A stretch of 50,880 nucleotides of DNA from Burkholderiales bacterium (GTDB lineage: Bacteria > Pseudomonadota > Gammaproteobacteria > Burkholderiales > Burkholderiaceae_C). The stretch lies in the NCBI GenBank assembly GCA_026932425.1, contig JAIXKN010000011.1, positions 1-50,880 of the forward strand, given 5' to 3'. The position numbers were made by a program, and so were the translations under genes. A model generated the notes under the pieces. It was given only the letters and a program-made list of their open reading frames with translations. It had not been told where the DNA came from and did no database searches. Below are positions 43,421 to 50,880 of this stretch, piece by piece (the stretch's first letter is position 1; each line of letters begins with the position of its first letter).

Positions 43421-45327
43421 GGCCGCGGGCGCGCGCGGCGCCCGCCCCTTGGCCGGCCCGTGCGCGGGCGGCGCTGCTGGGGCTGCTCTCGTCGCTGGCG
43501 CTGGCTCTGGGCGGTTGCGCCGTGCTGGGTGACACGCCCGGTGCCCCTGCGGATGCCGCCCGCCCCGGGAGCACGACGGGCGGCACGCGCACGGCTCAGG
43601 ACGCGATGCCGGTGGTCCGGGTCGAGATCGACGCCCCGGCGCCGCTGCGGGCGCTGCTCGAGCAACACCTCGAGCTCTCGCGGCTGGCACGGCTCTCGCG
43701 CGGCGACGCCGTCACCGACACCGAGCTGCAGCGCCTCGTCGACGCCACGCCTTCGGGCGTGCGCGAGCTCCTGCGCACCGAGGGCTACTTCCGCCCGGAG
43801 GTGAGCGTCGAGCGGGTAGGTGTGCCCGCCGCGGGCCAGCCGGAAACCGTGCGCGTGCATGTGCAGGCGGGGCCGCAGGTGCACGTGCAGCACGTGACCC
43901 TGGACGTGCAGGGTGAGCTCGAGGTGCAACGCCTGGCCGCTGATGCGCACGCGATCGATGTGCTGGAACGGCTGCGACACGCCTGGGCGCTGCCCGTGGG
44001 CCACGCCTTTCGCGACGAGGACTGGCGCGACGCCAAGACCGCGACGCTGGCGCGCCTGCGCGCCGCCGGCTACGCCGCCGCCGTCTGGAGCGGCACCGCC
44101 GCCGAGATCGATGACGAAGCCGCCACTGCGCGCCTGTTCCTGGTGGCCGACAGCGGGCCCCTCTTTCGAAGCGGCGCGATCCGCGTGCAGGGACTGCAGC
44201 AGCAGGACGAGTCGACGGTGCTGGCGCTGGCCGAATTCCCGGCGGGCACGCCGCTCACCGAGGCCTTGCTGCTCGAGTACCAGGATCGACTGCAGCGCGC
44301 CGGGCTCTTCGAGAGCGTGAGCGTCACGCTGGACCCGGATCCGACGCGTGCCGACGCGGCAACGGTGCTCGTGCAGCTGCGCGAGCAGGCGATGCAGGTC
44401 TACATCGTCGGTGTGGGCATCAGCGCCAACACCGGCCCGCGCGCCTCGCTCGAACATGTCTACCGGCGCGTCCTCGGCTACTCGGTCTCGTCGAGCAACC
44501 AGTTCGAGCTCGGCCGCGTGCGCCAGGCCTGGAACGGCGAGGTCAGCACGCACCCGGGTGAGCGCTTCAGTCGCTGGCTGCTCGGCGGCGCGATCGAGCG
44601 CCTGGTTTCATCGCAGGACGTCGTGATGTCGCAGCGGCTGCGGCTGGGCCGCAGCCAGGACACGCGCGTGCGCGAGCGGCTGGTCTTCGCCGAAGTCGAG
44701 CGCGGCGTGCGCAGCACCGATGCCGGCAGCGTCTGGACCTTCGCCGTCTCGGGCAACGTCCATTTGACCTTCCGCCATCTGGACAGCATCCTGCTGCCGA
44801 CCGAGGGCTACACGCTCGCGCTGCAGGGCGGGCTCGGCCGCTCGCACGGCAGCGCCTCGCGCAGCGGCCCCTTCGCGCGTACCTATGGCCGGCTCACGGT
44901 CTACCAGCCGCTCGGCCAGTCCTGGTACGGTCAGGCGCGCATCGAGCTTGGGCAGGTGTTCCTGCCACAGGGCGTGGCGGCACCCGAGTCGCAGCTCTTC
45001 CGCGCCGGAGGCGACGACTCGGTCCGCGGCTACGGCTACCGCACGCTCGGGCCGGTGACCAACGGGGTGGTCGGCTCCGGGCCGGTGCTGGCCACCGGCA
45101 GCATCGAGTTCGCGCGTCCCTTCATCGCCAGCATGCCTTCGCTCTGGGGCGCGGTCTTCGTCGACGCCGGGCGCGCCGGCCACAGCTTCCGCAACCTGAA
45201 TCCGGCGCTCGGCTATGGCGTCGGGATTCGCTGGCGCAGCCCCGTCGGCCCGCTGCGGCTGGACATCGCCTACGGGCAGGAGGTGCAGCACTTCCGCCTG
45301 CACTTCAGCGTCGGCATCGCGTTCTGA
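43417..45327 (+). CDS. tamA: Autotransporter assembly complex protein TamA (Omp85 family)
   Basis: A 636-residue Omp85-superfamily outer-membrane protein. After an unusually basic N-terminus the signal sequence ends in a lipobox-like LGGC (Cys34). It is followed by POTRA domains (about 60-325; RTEGYFRPEVSVERV, FPAGTPLTEALLLEYQDRL) and a C-terminal 16-stranded barrel with the Omp85 loop motif DDSVRGYGYRTLGP and the VGIRWRSPVGPLRLDIAYG end. TamA with TamB inserts autotransporters and helps envelope lipid transport. The ATGA overlap with the VWA gene gives the start; tamB begins 8 bases after the stop. Confidence 0.94.
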   Translation: MRPRARAAPAPWPARARAALLGLLSSLALALGGCAVLGDTPGAPADAARPGSTTGGTRTAQDAMPVVRVEIDAPAPLRALLEQHLELSRLARLSRGDAVTDTELQRLVDATPSGVRELLRTEGYFRPEVSVERVGVPAAGQPETVRVHVQAGPQVHVQHVTLDVQGELEVQRLAADAHAIDVLERLRHAWALPVGHAFRDEDWRDAKTATLARLRAAGYAAAVWSGTAAEIDDEAATARLFLVADSGPLFRSGAIRVQGLQQQDESTVLALAEFPAGTPLTEALLLEYQDRLQRAGLFESVSVTLDPDPTRADAATVLVQLREQAMQVYIVGVGISANTGPRASLEHVYRRVLGYSVSSSNQFELGRVRQAWNGEVSTHPGERFSRWLLGGAIERLVSSQDVVMSQRLRLGRSQDTRVRERLVFAEVERGVRSTDAGSVWTFAVSGNVHLTFRHLDSILLPTEGYTLALQGGLGRSHGSASRSGPFARTYGRLTVYQPLGQSWYGQARIELGQVFLPQGVAAPESQLFRAGGDDSVRGYGYRTLGPVTNGVVGSGPVLATGSIEFARPFIASMPSLWGAVFVDAGRAGHSFRNLNPALGYGVGIRWRSPVGPLRLDIAYGQEVQHFRLHFSVGIAF

Positions 45328-45335
45328 GTCCCAGC

Positions 45336-48300
45336 ATGAGCGAACCGCGACCTCCCTCCGATCCCGGCGCCCCGATTCCGGTCGCGCCGGGCGGGGCGCT
45401 GCGCGCCACCTGGCAGCTCGCGCTGCCGATGCTCTCGATGGCGCTGCTGGCTGCCATCCTGGCCGCGGTGCTGGGTGCCGCGGCGCTGTGGCTGCTGCGC
45501 AGCCCCGAAGGCACGTCCTGGCTGCTCGCACGCATCCCCGGGCTCGAGGTCACGGGCAGCGAGGGCGCGCTGCTTTCGGACCGCTTTGCCGCCCGGCGCC
45601 TCGTCGTGCGCTGGGACAAGAACCAGCAGCATGTGGCGATCGACGGCCTCGTCGGCGAAGGCCTGCAGTGGCACTGGCATCCGGCGCCCGGCAAGTGGAT
45701 CGGGCTCGACGTCGCCCGCTTGCAGGCAAGGCGCGTCGAGGTCGACACCGGTCCCGCCGGCCCCCGCCCGATCGAGATGCCGGCGACCCTGGACCTGCCC
45801 TTGCGCATCCAGATCGAGCAGGCGTCGGTGGACGAGCTGCAGATCGACACGCTGCCCGCGATGCGGACGGTGCAGGGCCAGCGGCTGCGGCTGTGGCAGG
45901 ACCGCGATGGCGGTTACGAAGCCGAGACCCTCGCCCTCGAGGTCGACCGCGCGCGGGTCAGTGGCGCCGTCCTCCTCGGTGCACGCGCGCCCTTCCCGCT
46001 GCGGATGCAGGCCCGCATCGATTCACGCGGGCAGGACCCGGCCTGGGATGCCGAGGTGCAGGCGAGCGGACCCCTTGCGCGGTTCGAACTGCAGGCGCGC
46101 CTGCGCGGCACTTCGGCGAGCCGCGGCGCGGCCGCACCGGCGCTCGACGTGCAGGCCACGATCACACCGCTGCAGGCCTGGGCGCTGGGCCGGCTGCAGC
46201 TCTCGACCCAGGCGCTGGACCTGAGGGCGCTGGCCAGCAGCGCACCGCGCACGGCGCTCTCCGGGCGCATGGACATCGACACCCAGTCGATGGATGGTCC
46301 GCTGGCCGCAAGCGTCGACCTGGAGAACGCGCAGCCCGGACGTTGGGACGAAGGCCGCGTGCCGGCGCGCCGGCTGCACGCGCGGCTGCGGAGCCCCGCG
46401 GGCGACCGCAGCCGCCTGCTGATCGAGTCGTTCGACGTCCAGTTCGCGCGCGGAGCCGAAAACGCCGGCCGCTGGCAGGGCAGCGGAGCCTGGCTCAACG
46501 ACCAGCTGCAGATCCAGAGCACGATCGACGGCCTGCAGCCCCAGCGCCTGGACGGCCGCGCGGCGACGATGGAGCTGAGCGGGCCGCTTGCGTTCACGGT
46601 CAGCGGCCTGCCTCCGCCCGACCCACAGGCGGCGGATGCGCAGCCGAAGATCCGCAAGCCCCGCACGCCGCTGGCCGTCGAGCTGCGCAGCACGCTCGAC
46701 GGCCGCATCGAAGGCAGTCCGCTGCCGGTCAGCGTCGTCGTCGACGCGCAGGCCGATGCCCGCCGCCTCCTCGTGCGCAGCCTGCGGGCGCAGGCCGGCA
46801 GCGCGCACGCCACGCTCGAGCTCGACGCGCAGCGCAGCGGCAAGGATGCATGGCAGATGCGCACGAGCGGCAAGCTCGCCGACTTCGACCCGCTGCCCTG
46901 GTGGCCGGGGCCCGAGCGCTCGGCCTGGCGCCAAGGCCGGCACCGGATCTCGGGAAGCTGGGCGCTGGACCTGGCCATGCCGGACAAGGTCCTCGCGCTC
47001 CCACCGCTGGCGCTGGCGCAGGAATTGACCGGACGCGGGCATCTGAACCTCGAGCGCTCGCAGATCGCCGGGGTGCCGCTGGCGCTCGCGCTCGAGCTTG
47101 GGCAGGAGCCCACCGGCGGCGACGCCGCGGGACGGCCGTCGACCCTTGCGGCGACGCTCCAGCTCGGCGAGAACCGGCTCTCGGTGCAGGGCCAGGGCAA
47201 TCCGCTGGGCGATGGCCGCGACGACCACCTGCAGTTCGAGCTGCAGGCATCCAGGCTGGCGACGCTGGCACCGATCGTGCGCCTGCTGCCCGACCTTGCC
47301 GAGTGGGCGCCGCAAGCCGGCAGCGCTCAGGCGACGTTCTCGATCGACGGGCGCTGGCCCGCGGTGCGCAGCAGCGGGCGTGCGCAACTGCAGGATCTGC
47401 GCACGGCGACGCTGCAGGCACGCAGCGCAGGTGCGCAATGGGGCTTCGACACCCGCAGCGAACAGCCGCTGTCGCTGGAACTGCAAGCGCAGGACCTGGC
47501 GCAGCAGGAGCAGCGGATCCAGCGATTGCTCGCGCAGCTGCGCGGCACCTGGCGCCAGCACCGGCTCGAGCTGACCGCCGTGCTGCCGGTGCAGCCCTCG
47601 ACGGCGTTGCAGACCGGACTTGGCTTGCAGGCGGGCAGTGGCGCCCTGTTGCAGGTCGGCGCCGATGGGCAGTGGGTCGGGGACGGTCGCTCCGGCGGGC
47701 GCTGGAGCGCACGCGGTGCGCAGATCGCGCTGCTGCCCTGGAGCGGAACCGGGCTGGAAGCGCTTTCCGGCGCACAGCCGTGGGCACAAGCGCGCGACCT
47801 GGGCCTGGAACTGCGCTTCGACGGGCATGACGGTCTGCAGGAACTGCGTGCCGACGCCGGCCGCCTGCGCCTGGCCGACGCCAGTGCGCTGCGCTGGGAC
47901 GAGGTGCACGTCGACCTGAGCGGCCCGCGGGCGGCATTCGCGCTGCGCGCGCAGCTCGAGCCCTTTCCGCTCGCGCCGCTGCTGGCACGGCTGCAGCCCA
48001 AGTTGGGTTGGCAGGGCGATCTGCGCCTGGCCGGCAGCGTCGATCTGCGCGTGGCCGAGACGGTCGACGCCGACATCGTCTTCGAGCGCCGAGACGGCGA
48101 CCTGCGCTTGTCCGAGGAGAACGCCAGTGCGCCCTTCGGCCTGAGCGAATTGCAGCTGATCGCCAGCGCCCACCAGGGCCGCTGGCAGCTCGCAGCCGCC
48201 TTTGCCGGGCGTACGCTGGGCGAGGCCGCGGCGCGCCTGAACCTCCAGACGCGCGCCGAGCAACGCTGGCCCGACGCCGACACGCCGATCGATGGACTCG

Positions 48301-49607
48301 TGCAGGCGCATGTATCCAACCTTGGGATCTGGGGCAACTGGCTGCCGCCGGGTTGGCGCCTCTCGGGCCAGCTGCACACCGTCGCCCGCGTCGGCGGACG
48401 CGTCGGCGCCCCCGATTACGAAGGGCAGATGCGCGCGAGCGACGTCGCGGTGCGAAACCTGCTGCTGGGCGTCGACGTGTCCCAGGGGCAGGCGCAGCTG
48501 CGCCTGCACGGGGCGTCGGCCGAGATCGAGCAGTTCACGCTGCGCAGCGGCGAGGGCAGCGCACGCATCGGCGGACACATCGACCTGAGCGGCCGTGCGC
48601 CCAGCCGTCTGACACTGAACGCGGAACGCTTGCGCGTGCTCGGTCGCATCGACCGGCAGATCGTCGCCAGCGGCGAATTGACGATGGACGTGGTCGACGC
48701 CAAGCCCGACCTGAAGGGGCGCGTCCGCATCGACGAGGGCCTGATCGATCTCAGCCGCAGCGACGCGCCCTCGCTCGACGACGACGTCGTGCTGCGCCGG
48801 GCCAGCTTCGAAAGCGATCGGACCCCCGCCGCTGCAGCGCCAAGCTCGCGCCGCAACGTGCAGGTGGCGGTCGAACTCGACCTCGGCGAGAAGCTGCGCG
48901 TGCACGGCCGCGGCCTCGACACGACGCTTGGCGGCAAGCTCCTCGTGGGCAGCCGCGCCGGCCGGCTCACGCTCGAAGGCAGCATGCACACCGTTGGAGG
49001 CCAGTACTCGGCCTACGGCCAGAAGCTCGAGATCGCGCGCGGCCGCGTCATCTTCAGCGGCGACGTCGAGAACCCGACGCTGGACGTGCTCGCCCTGCGT
49101 CCCAACATCGACATCGAGGTCGGCGTGGCCATCACCGGCACGCTGACGAATCCGCGCGTGCGGCTGTACTCCAACACCGATCTGAGCGAGTCCGACAAGC
49201 TCAGCTGGCTGGTCCTGGGCCGCCCTTCCGACGGCCTGGATCGCGCCGACTCCGCGCTCTTGCAGCGCGTCGCCGTGGCGCTGCTGGCCGGCGAAGGCGA
49301 GGCGCCGACCGACACGTTGATGCGCACCCTCGGCCTGGACACCATCAGCGTGCACGAGACCGGCGAGGGCAATGTGCGCGAGACCGTCGTCAGCCTGGGC
49401 AAGCAGCTCTCTCGGCGCTGGTACGTCGGCTACGAGCGCGGCGTCAACGCCACCAGCGGCTCCTGGCAGCTGATCTACCGCATCGCCCAGCGCTTCACGC
49501 TGCGCGCACAGTCCGGCGCCGAGAATTCACTCGATCTGATCTGGGTGTGGCGGCTGCAGGGGCAGTCGCGTGACAGACCCGTGGCGCCGACACCGGCGCA
49601 GAAGTGA
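45336..49607 (+). CDS. tamB: Translocation and assembly module subunit TamB
   Basis: A 1423-residue AsmA-like protein spanning the periplasm. It has one N-terminal anchor (about residues 29-52, LALPMLSMALLAAILAAVLG), then a long beta-rich region of repeats, and the conserved C-terminal DUF490 domain (about 1080-1423) with GGQYSAYGQKLEIARGRVIF, LSWLVLGRPSDGLD and the final VWRLQ segment. TamB forms a hydrophobic groove that moves phospholipid between membranes and works with TamA. It directly follows tamA. Confidence 0.94.
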   Translation: MSEPRPPSDPGAPIPVAPGGALRATWQLALPMLSMALLAAILAAVLGAAALWLLRSPEGTSWLLARIPGLEVTGSEGALLSDRFAARRLVVRWDKNQQHVAIDGLVGEGLQWHWHPAPGKWIGLDVARLQARRVEVDTGPAGPRPIEMPATLDLPLRIQIEQASVDELQIDTLPAMRTVQGQRLRLWQDRDGGYEAETLALEVDRARVSGAVLLGARAPFPLRMQARIDSRGQDPAWDAEVQASGPLARFELQARLRGTSASRGAAAPALDVQATITPLQAWALGRLQLSTQALDLRALASSAPRTALSGRMDIDTQSMDGPLAASVDLENAQPGRWDEGRVPARRLHARLRSPAGDRSRLLIESFDVQFARGAENAGRWQGSGAWLNDQLQIQSTIDGLQPQRLDGRAATMELSGPLAFTVSGLPPPDPQAADAQPKIRKPRTPLAVELRSTLDGRIEGSPLPVSVVVDAQADARRLLVRSLRAQAGSAHATLELDAQRSGKDAWQMRTSGKLADFDPLPWWPGPERSAWRQGRHRISGSWALDLAMPDKVLALPPLALAQELTGRGHLNLERSQIAGVPLALALELGQEPTGGDAAGRPSTLAATLQLGENRLSVQGQGNPLGDGRDDHLQFELQASRLATLAPIVRLLPDLAEWAPQAGSAQATFSIDGRWPAVRSSGRAQLQDLRTATLQARSAGAQWGFDTRSEQPLSLELQAQDLAQQEQRIQRLLAQLRGTWRQHRLELTAVLPVQPSTALQTGLGLQAGSGALLQVGADGQWVGDGRSGGRWSARGAQIALLPWSGTGLEALSGAQPWAQARDLGLELRFDGHDGLQELRADAGRLRLADASALRWDEVHVDLSGPRAAFALRAQLEPFPLAPLLARLQPKLGWQGDLRLAGSVDLRVAETVDADIVFERRDGDLRLSEENASAPFGLSELQLIASAHQGRWQLAAAFAGRTLGEAAARLNLQTRAEQRWPDADTPIDGLVQAHVSNLGIWGNWLPPGWRLSGQLHTVARVGGRVGAPDYEGQMRASDVAVRNLLLGVDVSQGQAQLRLHGASAEIEQFTLRSGEGSARIGGHIDLSGRAPSRLTLNAERLRVLGRIDRQIVASGELTMDVVDAKPDLKGRVRIDEGLIDLSRSDAPSLDDDVVLRRASFESDRTPAAAAPSSRRNVQVAVELDLGEKLRVHGRGLDTTLGGKLLVGSRAGRLTLEGSMHTVGGQYSAYGQKLEIARGRVIFSGDVENPTLDVLALRPNIDIEVGVAITGTLTNPRVRLYSNTDLSESDKLSWLVLGRPSDGLDRADSALLQRVAVALLAGEGEAPTDTLMRTLGLDTISVHETGEGNVRETVVSLGKQLSRRWYVGYERGVNATSGSWQLIYRIAQRFTLRAQSGAENSLDLIWVWRLQGQSRDRPVAPTPAQK

Positions 49608-49704
49608 ACGCGCATCCCGCCCTCGCGTCGCGTTCGACCGCATGCCTAACTACTCCGCCACCATGCAGGCCGTCACCGCCCCCTTGTTCATGGGGGGCGT
49701 GCCC

Positions 49705-49733
49705 TTGACGCTCAATCCTCGTCTCGCTAGATT
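49705..49733 (+). promoter_or_regulatory. Sigma-70-like promoter of the PEP-CTERM gene
   Basis: TTGACG (49705-49710) and TAGATT (49728-49733) are separated by exactly 17 bases, the best promoter match in the window. A GCCGAC/GTCGGC dyad at about 49743-49758 lies in the predicted leader. GGGGGAGGAG precedes the ATG. Confidence 0.6.
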
Positions 49734-49785
49734 TTCCCCGTTGCCGACGATGAGTCGGCGCAAACGCCTGTGGGGGAGGAGCATC

Positions 49786-50544
49786 ATGAGTCGATTTTTG
49801 ACGGCAGGCACCATCGCTGCATCTTGCGTGGCGCTCGCGTGCTCGGCGAATGCTGCATTGCCGACGGTGGATCTGGCATTCACCACGCCGTCGGGCACGG
49901 TCGGGCCCAACGACAGCGTGGAAGTCTGGGTGACCATGTCGATCCCCTCCAGCAGCAGCGCGCTGGCCTTCGACGAGAGCGCCCCGGACTTCGGCCTGGA
50001 TCCGGCCGACCTTCCAAGCCAAGGCTATTACGACTCGAGCGCCAACCCAGGAACGATGGTTTGGGCGGATTTCACGAGCTACAGCGAAATCTATTTGAAC
50101 ACCTGGTTCGGATGCAGCGGGACTTTCACCGCGTCATGCATCTACGGTCCGCCCTACGACTTTAGCTTTCACCTCTCAAGCCTGCCCGGCAAACCCAGCG
50201 TCAACTTCCTTACCTCGTTCAATTTGCAGCAAGGCCAACAGTACAGCTACCTCTTCGGCGTGTTCACCCCCTCCGCGGGACCAGTCGCAGCGGGGACCTA
50301 CACCTTCGAACGAACCGGTCTCACGCTGAATTTCGTCGGCCTGGACGCTGACGGGAACACATTGCACGCAGAGGTGGACTGGCAGACCAACTGTGGTCCG
50401 GGCGACACAAGCTGTCTCTTTACCCGCACCGTGACCGCGGTGCCGGAGGTGTCGACCTGGGCGTCGATGTCGATCGGTCTTCTGCTCGTCGGCAGCCTGG
50501 TACCCCGGCTCAGGCGACGCGAGTTGCAGCGCTGCGCGGCTTGA
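49786..50544 (+). CDS. PEP-CTERM sorting-signal surface/exported protein
   Basis: A 252-residue exported protein. The signal peptide (MSRFLTAGTIAASCVALACS, then ANA) precedes a beta-rich body of about 200 residues, including two Cys pairs (WFGCSGTFTASC and CGPGDTSC). A C-terminal PEP-CTERM tail follows: VPEVSTW, a hydrophobic helix (ASMSIGLLLVGSLV) and basic PRLRRRE. Such proteins are cut and attached by exosortase and often go into exopolysaccharide-linked matrix. No exosortase or polysaccharide genes are in view. The DNA is AT-richer than its neighbours. ATG 49786 has a strong ribosome site (GGGGGAGGAG); the longer frame upstream is not credible. Confidence 0.85.
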   Translation: MSRFLTAGTIAASCVALACSANAALPTVDLAFTTPSGTVGPNDSVEVWVTMSIPSSSSALAFDESAPDFGLDPADLPSQGYYDSSANPGTMVWADFTSYSEIYLNTWFGCSGTFTASCIYGPPYDFSFHLSSLPGKPSVNFLTSFNLQQGQQYSYLFGVFTPSAGPVAAGTYTFERTGLTLNFVGLDADGNTLHAEVDWQTNCGPGDTSCLFTRTVTAVPEVSTWASMSIGLLLVGSLVPRLRRRELQRCAA

Positions 50545-50555
50545 CGTTTGCGTTG

Positions 50556-50601
50556 ATGCACGCGTAGGCGCGCGTCTTGTCAATGCACGCGCAGACGCGC
50601 G
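50556..50601. repeat. Direct repeat offset by 27 bases at the P-type ATPase 3' end
   Basis: ATGCACGCGTAGGCGCGCG (50556-50574) and ATGCACGCGCAGACGCGCG (50583-50601) match at 17 of 19 bases. The second copy encodes the last residues of the minus-strand ATPase and the first lies just past its stop, suggesting a local duplication. Confidence 0.7.
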
Positions 50602-50880
50602 AACGCAAGACGCCGCAGGCCGTCGAGACCAAAGGCGAGCACGACCGACGCCACCAGCAGCGCGAGCACGAGGCCCGCGCCAAGCGGCGCGCCGAGCACG
50701 CCGCTCATCGCCACGCCGATGCCGATGGCCAGATCGACGATGGTCGCGACGACGAGCCATCGCCCCGGTAGCGTTTCCCAGATCCGCTCGCGCACGCGGA
50801 TCGCGTAGATCGTCGCCTGGCCGGCGAAAACGAGCGTGAGGAAGGCCAGCGTCGTCAGCGCCGAGGGCGAGAGGCGCAGC
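50580..50880 (-). CDS. P-type ATPase, proton-efflux (plasma-membrane H+-ATPase) type, C-terminal part
   Basis: The minus-strand frame is open to the window edge, so only about 99 C-terminal residues are visible. They contain three hydrophobic helices. LAFLTLVFAGQATIYAIRVR, RIWETLPGRWLVVATIVDLA and the closing LVLALLVASVVLAFGLDGL resemble the end of the bacterial proton-efflux P-type ATPase subfamily. The catalytic DKTG and ATP domains lie beyond the window, so the ion specificity (H+ by resemblance) is inferred. Stop at 50580-50582. Confidence 0.8.
   Translation of the reverse strand, partial: LRLSPSALTTLAFLTLVFAGQATIYAIRVRERIWETLPGRWLVVATIVDLAIGIGVAMSGVLGAPLGAGLVLALLVASVVLAFGLDGLRRLAFARLRVH

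Noticed and set aside
39590-43690. 1366-codon minus-strand frame opposite the peptidase and VWA genes
   Set aside because: It is the complement-strand shadow of genes with clear catalytic motifs and shows no domain.
46023-49355. 1110-codon minus-strand frame opposite tamB
   Set aside because: It mirrors tamB and has Gln/Arg/Ala-rich composition, with no start context or family signals.
1-50880. CRISPR arrays, rRNA, transposons, toxin-antitoxin or phage modules
   Set aside because: No regularly spaced repeats, transposase motifs or phage proteins were found on reading both strands.

Overview
The window is a GC-rich, gene-dense chromosomal segment that fits a betaproteobacterium of the order Burkholderiales. 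The evidence is the BoxR-type regulator, the DUF2486/DUF3460/DUF1841 family small proteins, the CysB regulator, the DUF4212 plus large VC_2705-type symporter pair, a liv branched-chain amino acid transporter set, and a TamA/TamB pair. It holds 45 protein genes (partial ones at both edges) and one tRNA. No rRNA, CRISPR array, insertion sequence, phage or integrase was seen. Most content is core, so strong claims of a wholly new system are not supported.

Layout: 1-2.5 kb holds a partial gstA, then a tightly overlapping MFS transporter, tiny membrane protein and methyltransferase. 2.5-4.7 kb holds dapA and bamC (lysine/cell wall and outer-membrane assembly), closed by a cluster of hairpins facing an orphan LivK-type binding protein (4.8-5.9 kb). 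6.2-11 kb is the conserved pepA-holC arm diverging from lptF-lptG (LPS export). 11.1-13.3 kb holds cysB and a PLP aminotransferase. 13.3-15.2 kb is a FimV-like protein. 15.4-17.8 kb is an aminoglycoside-phosphotransferase-like kinase plus acyl-CoA dehydrogenase pair resembling ACAD10/11 and LvaA/LvaC. 17.8-19.3 kb holds an unknown protein and a YfcG-type GST, followed by tRNA-Arg(TCT). 19.6-21.7 kb holds the BoxR-like regulator and the Fe-S carrier ApbC, and metG diverges from apbC. A membrane-anchored degenerate Ser/Thr kinase follows metG, then a SulP anion transporter. The DUF4212/sodium symporter pair is at 27.3-29.9 kb, DUF3460 and scpA at 30.1-31.2 kb, and a complete liv ABC operon (livK-H-M-G-F, minus strand) at 31.2-35.6 kb. 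After DUF1841, HD-GYP and cytochrome c genes comes a plus-strand run from 38.6 to 49.6 kb: moxR, GNAT, S9 peptidase, VWA, tamA, tamB. The end carries a PEP-CTERM surface protein with lower GC and the C-terminus of a proton-type P-type ATPase.

The more interesting points are the kinase lacking two catalytic-loop residues, the likely 4-hydroxyacyl-CoA kinase/dehydrogenase pair, an EF-hand loop inside the large symporter, the MoxR/VWA pair split by an acetyltransferase and a peptidase and joined by ATGA overlap to tamA, a perfect dyad before the BoxR-like gene, and a repeated GACAAT-6/7-ATG arrangement suggesting leaderless transcripts.
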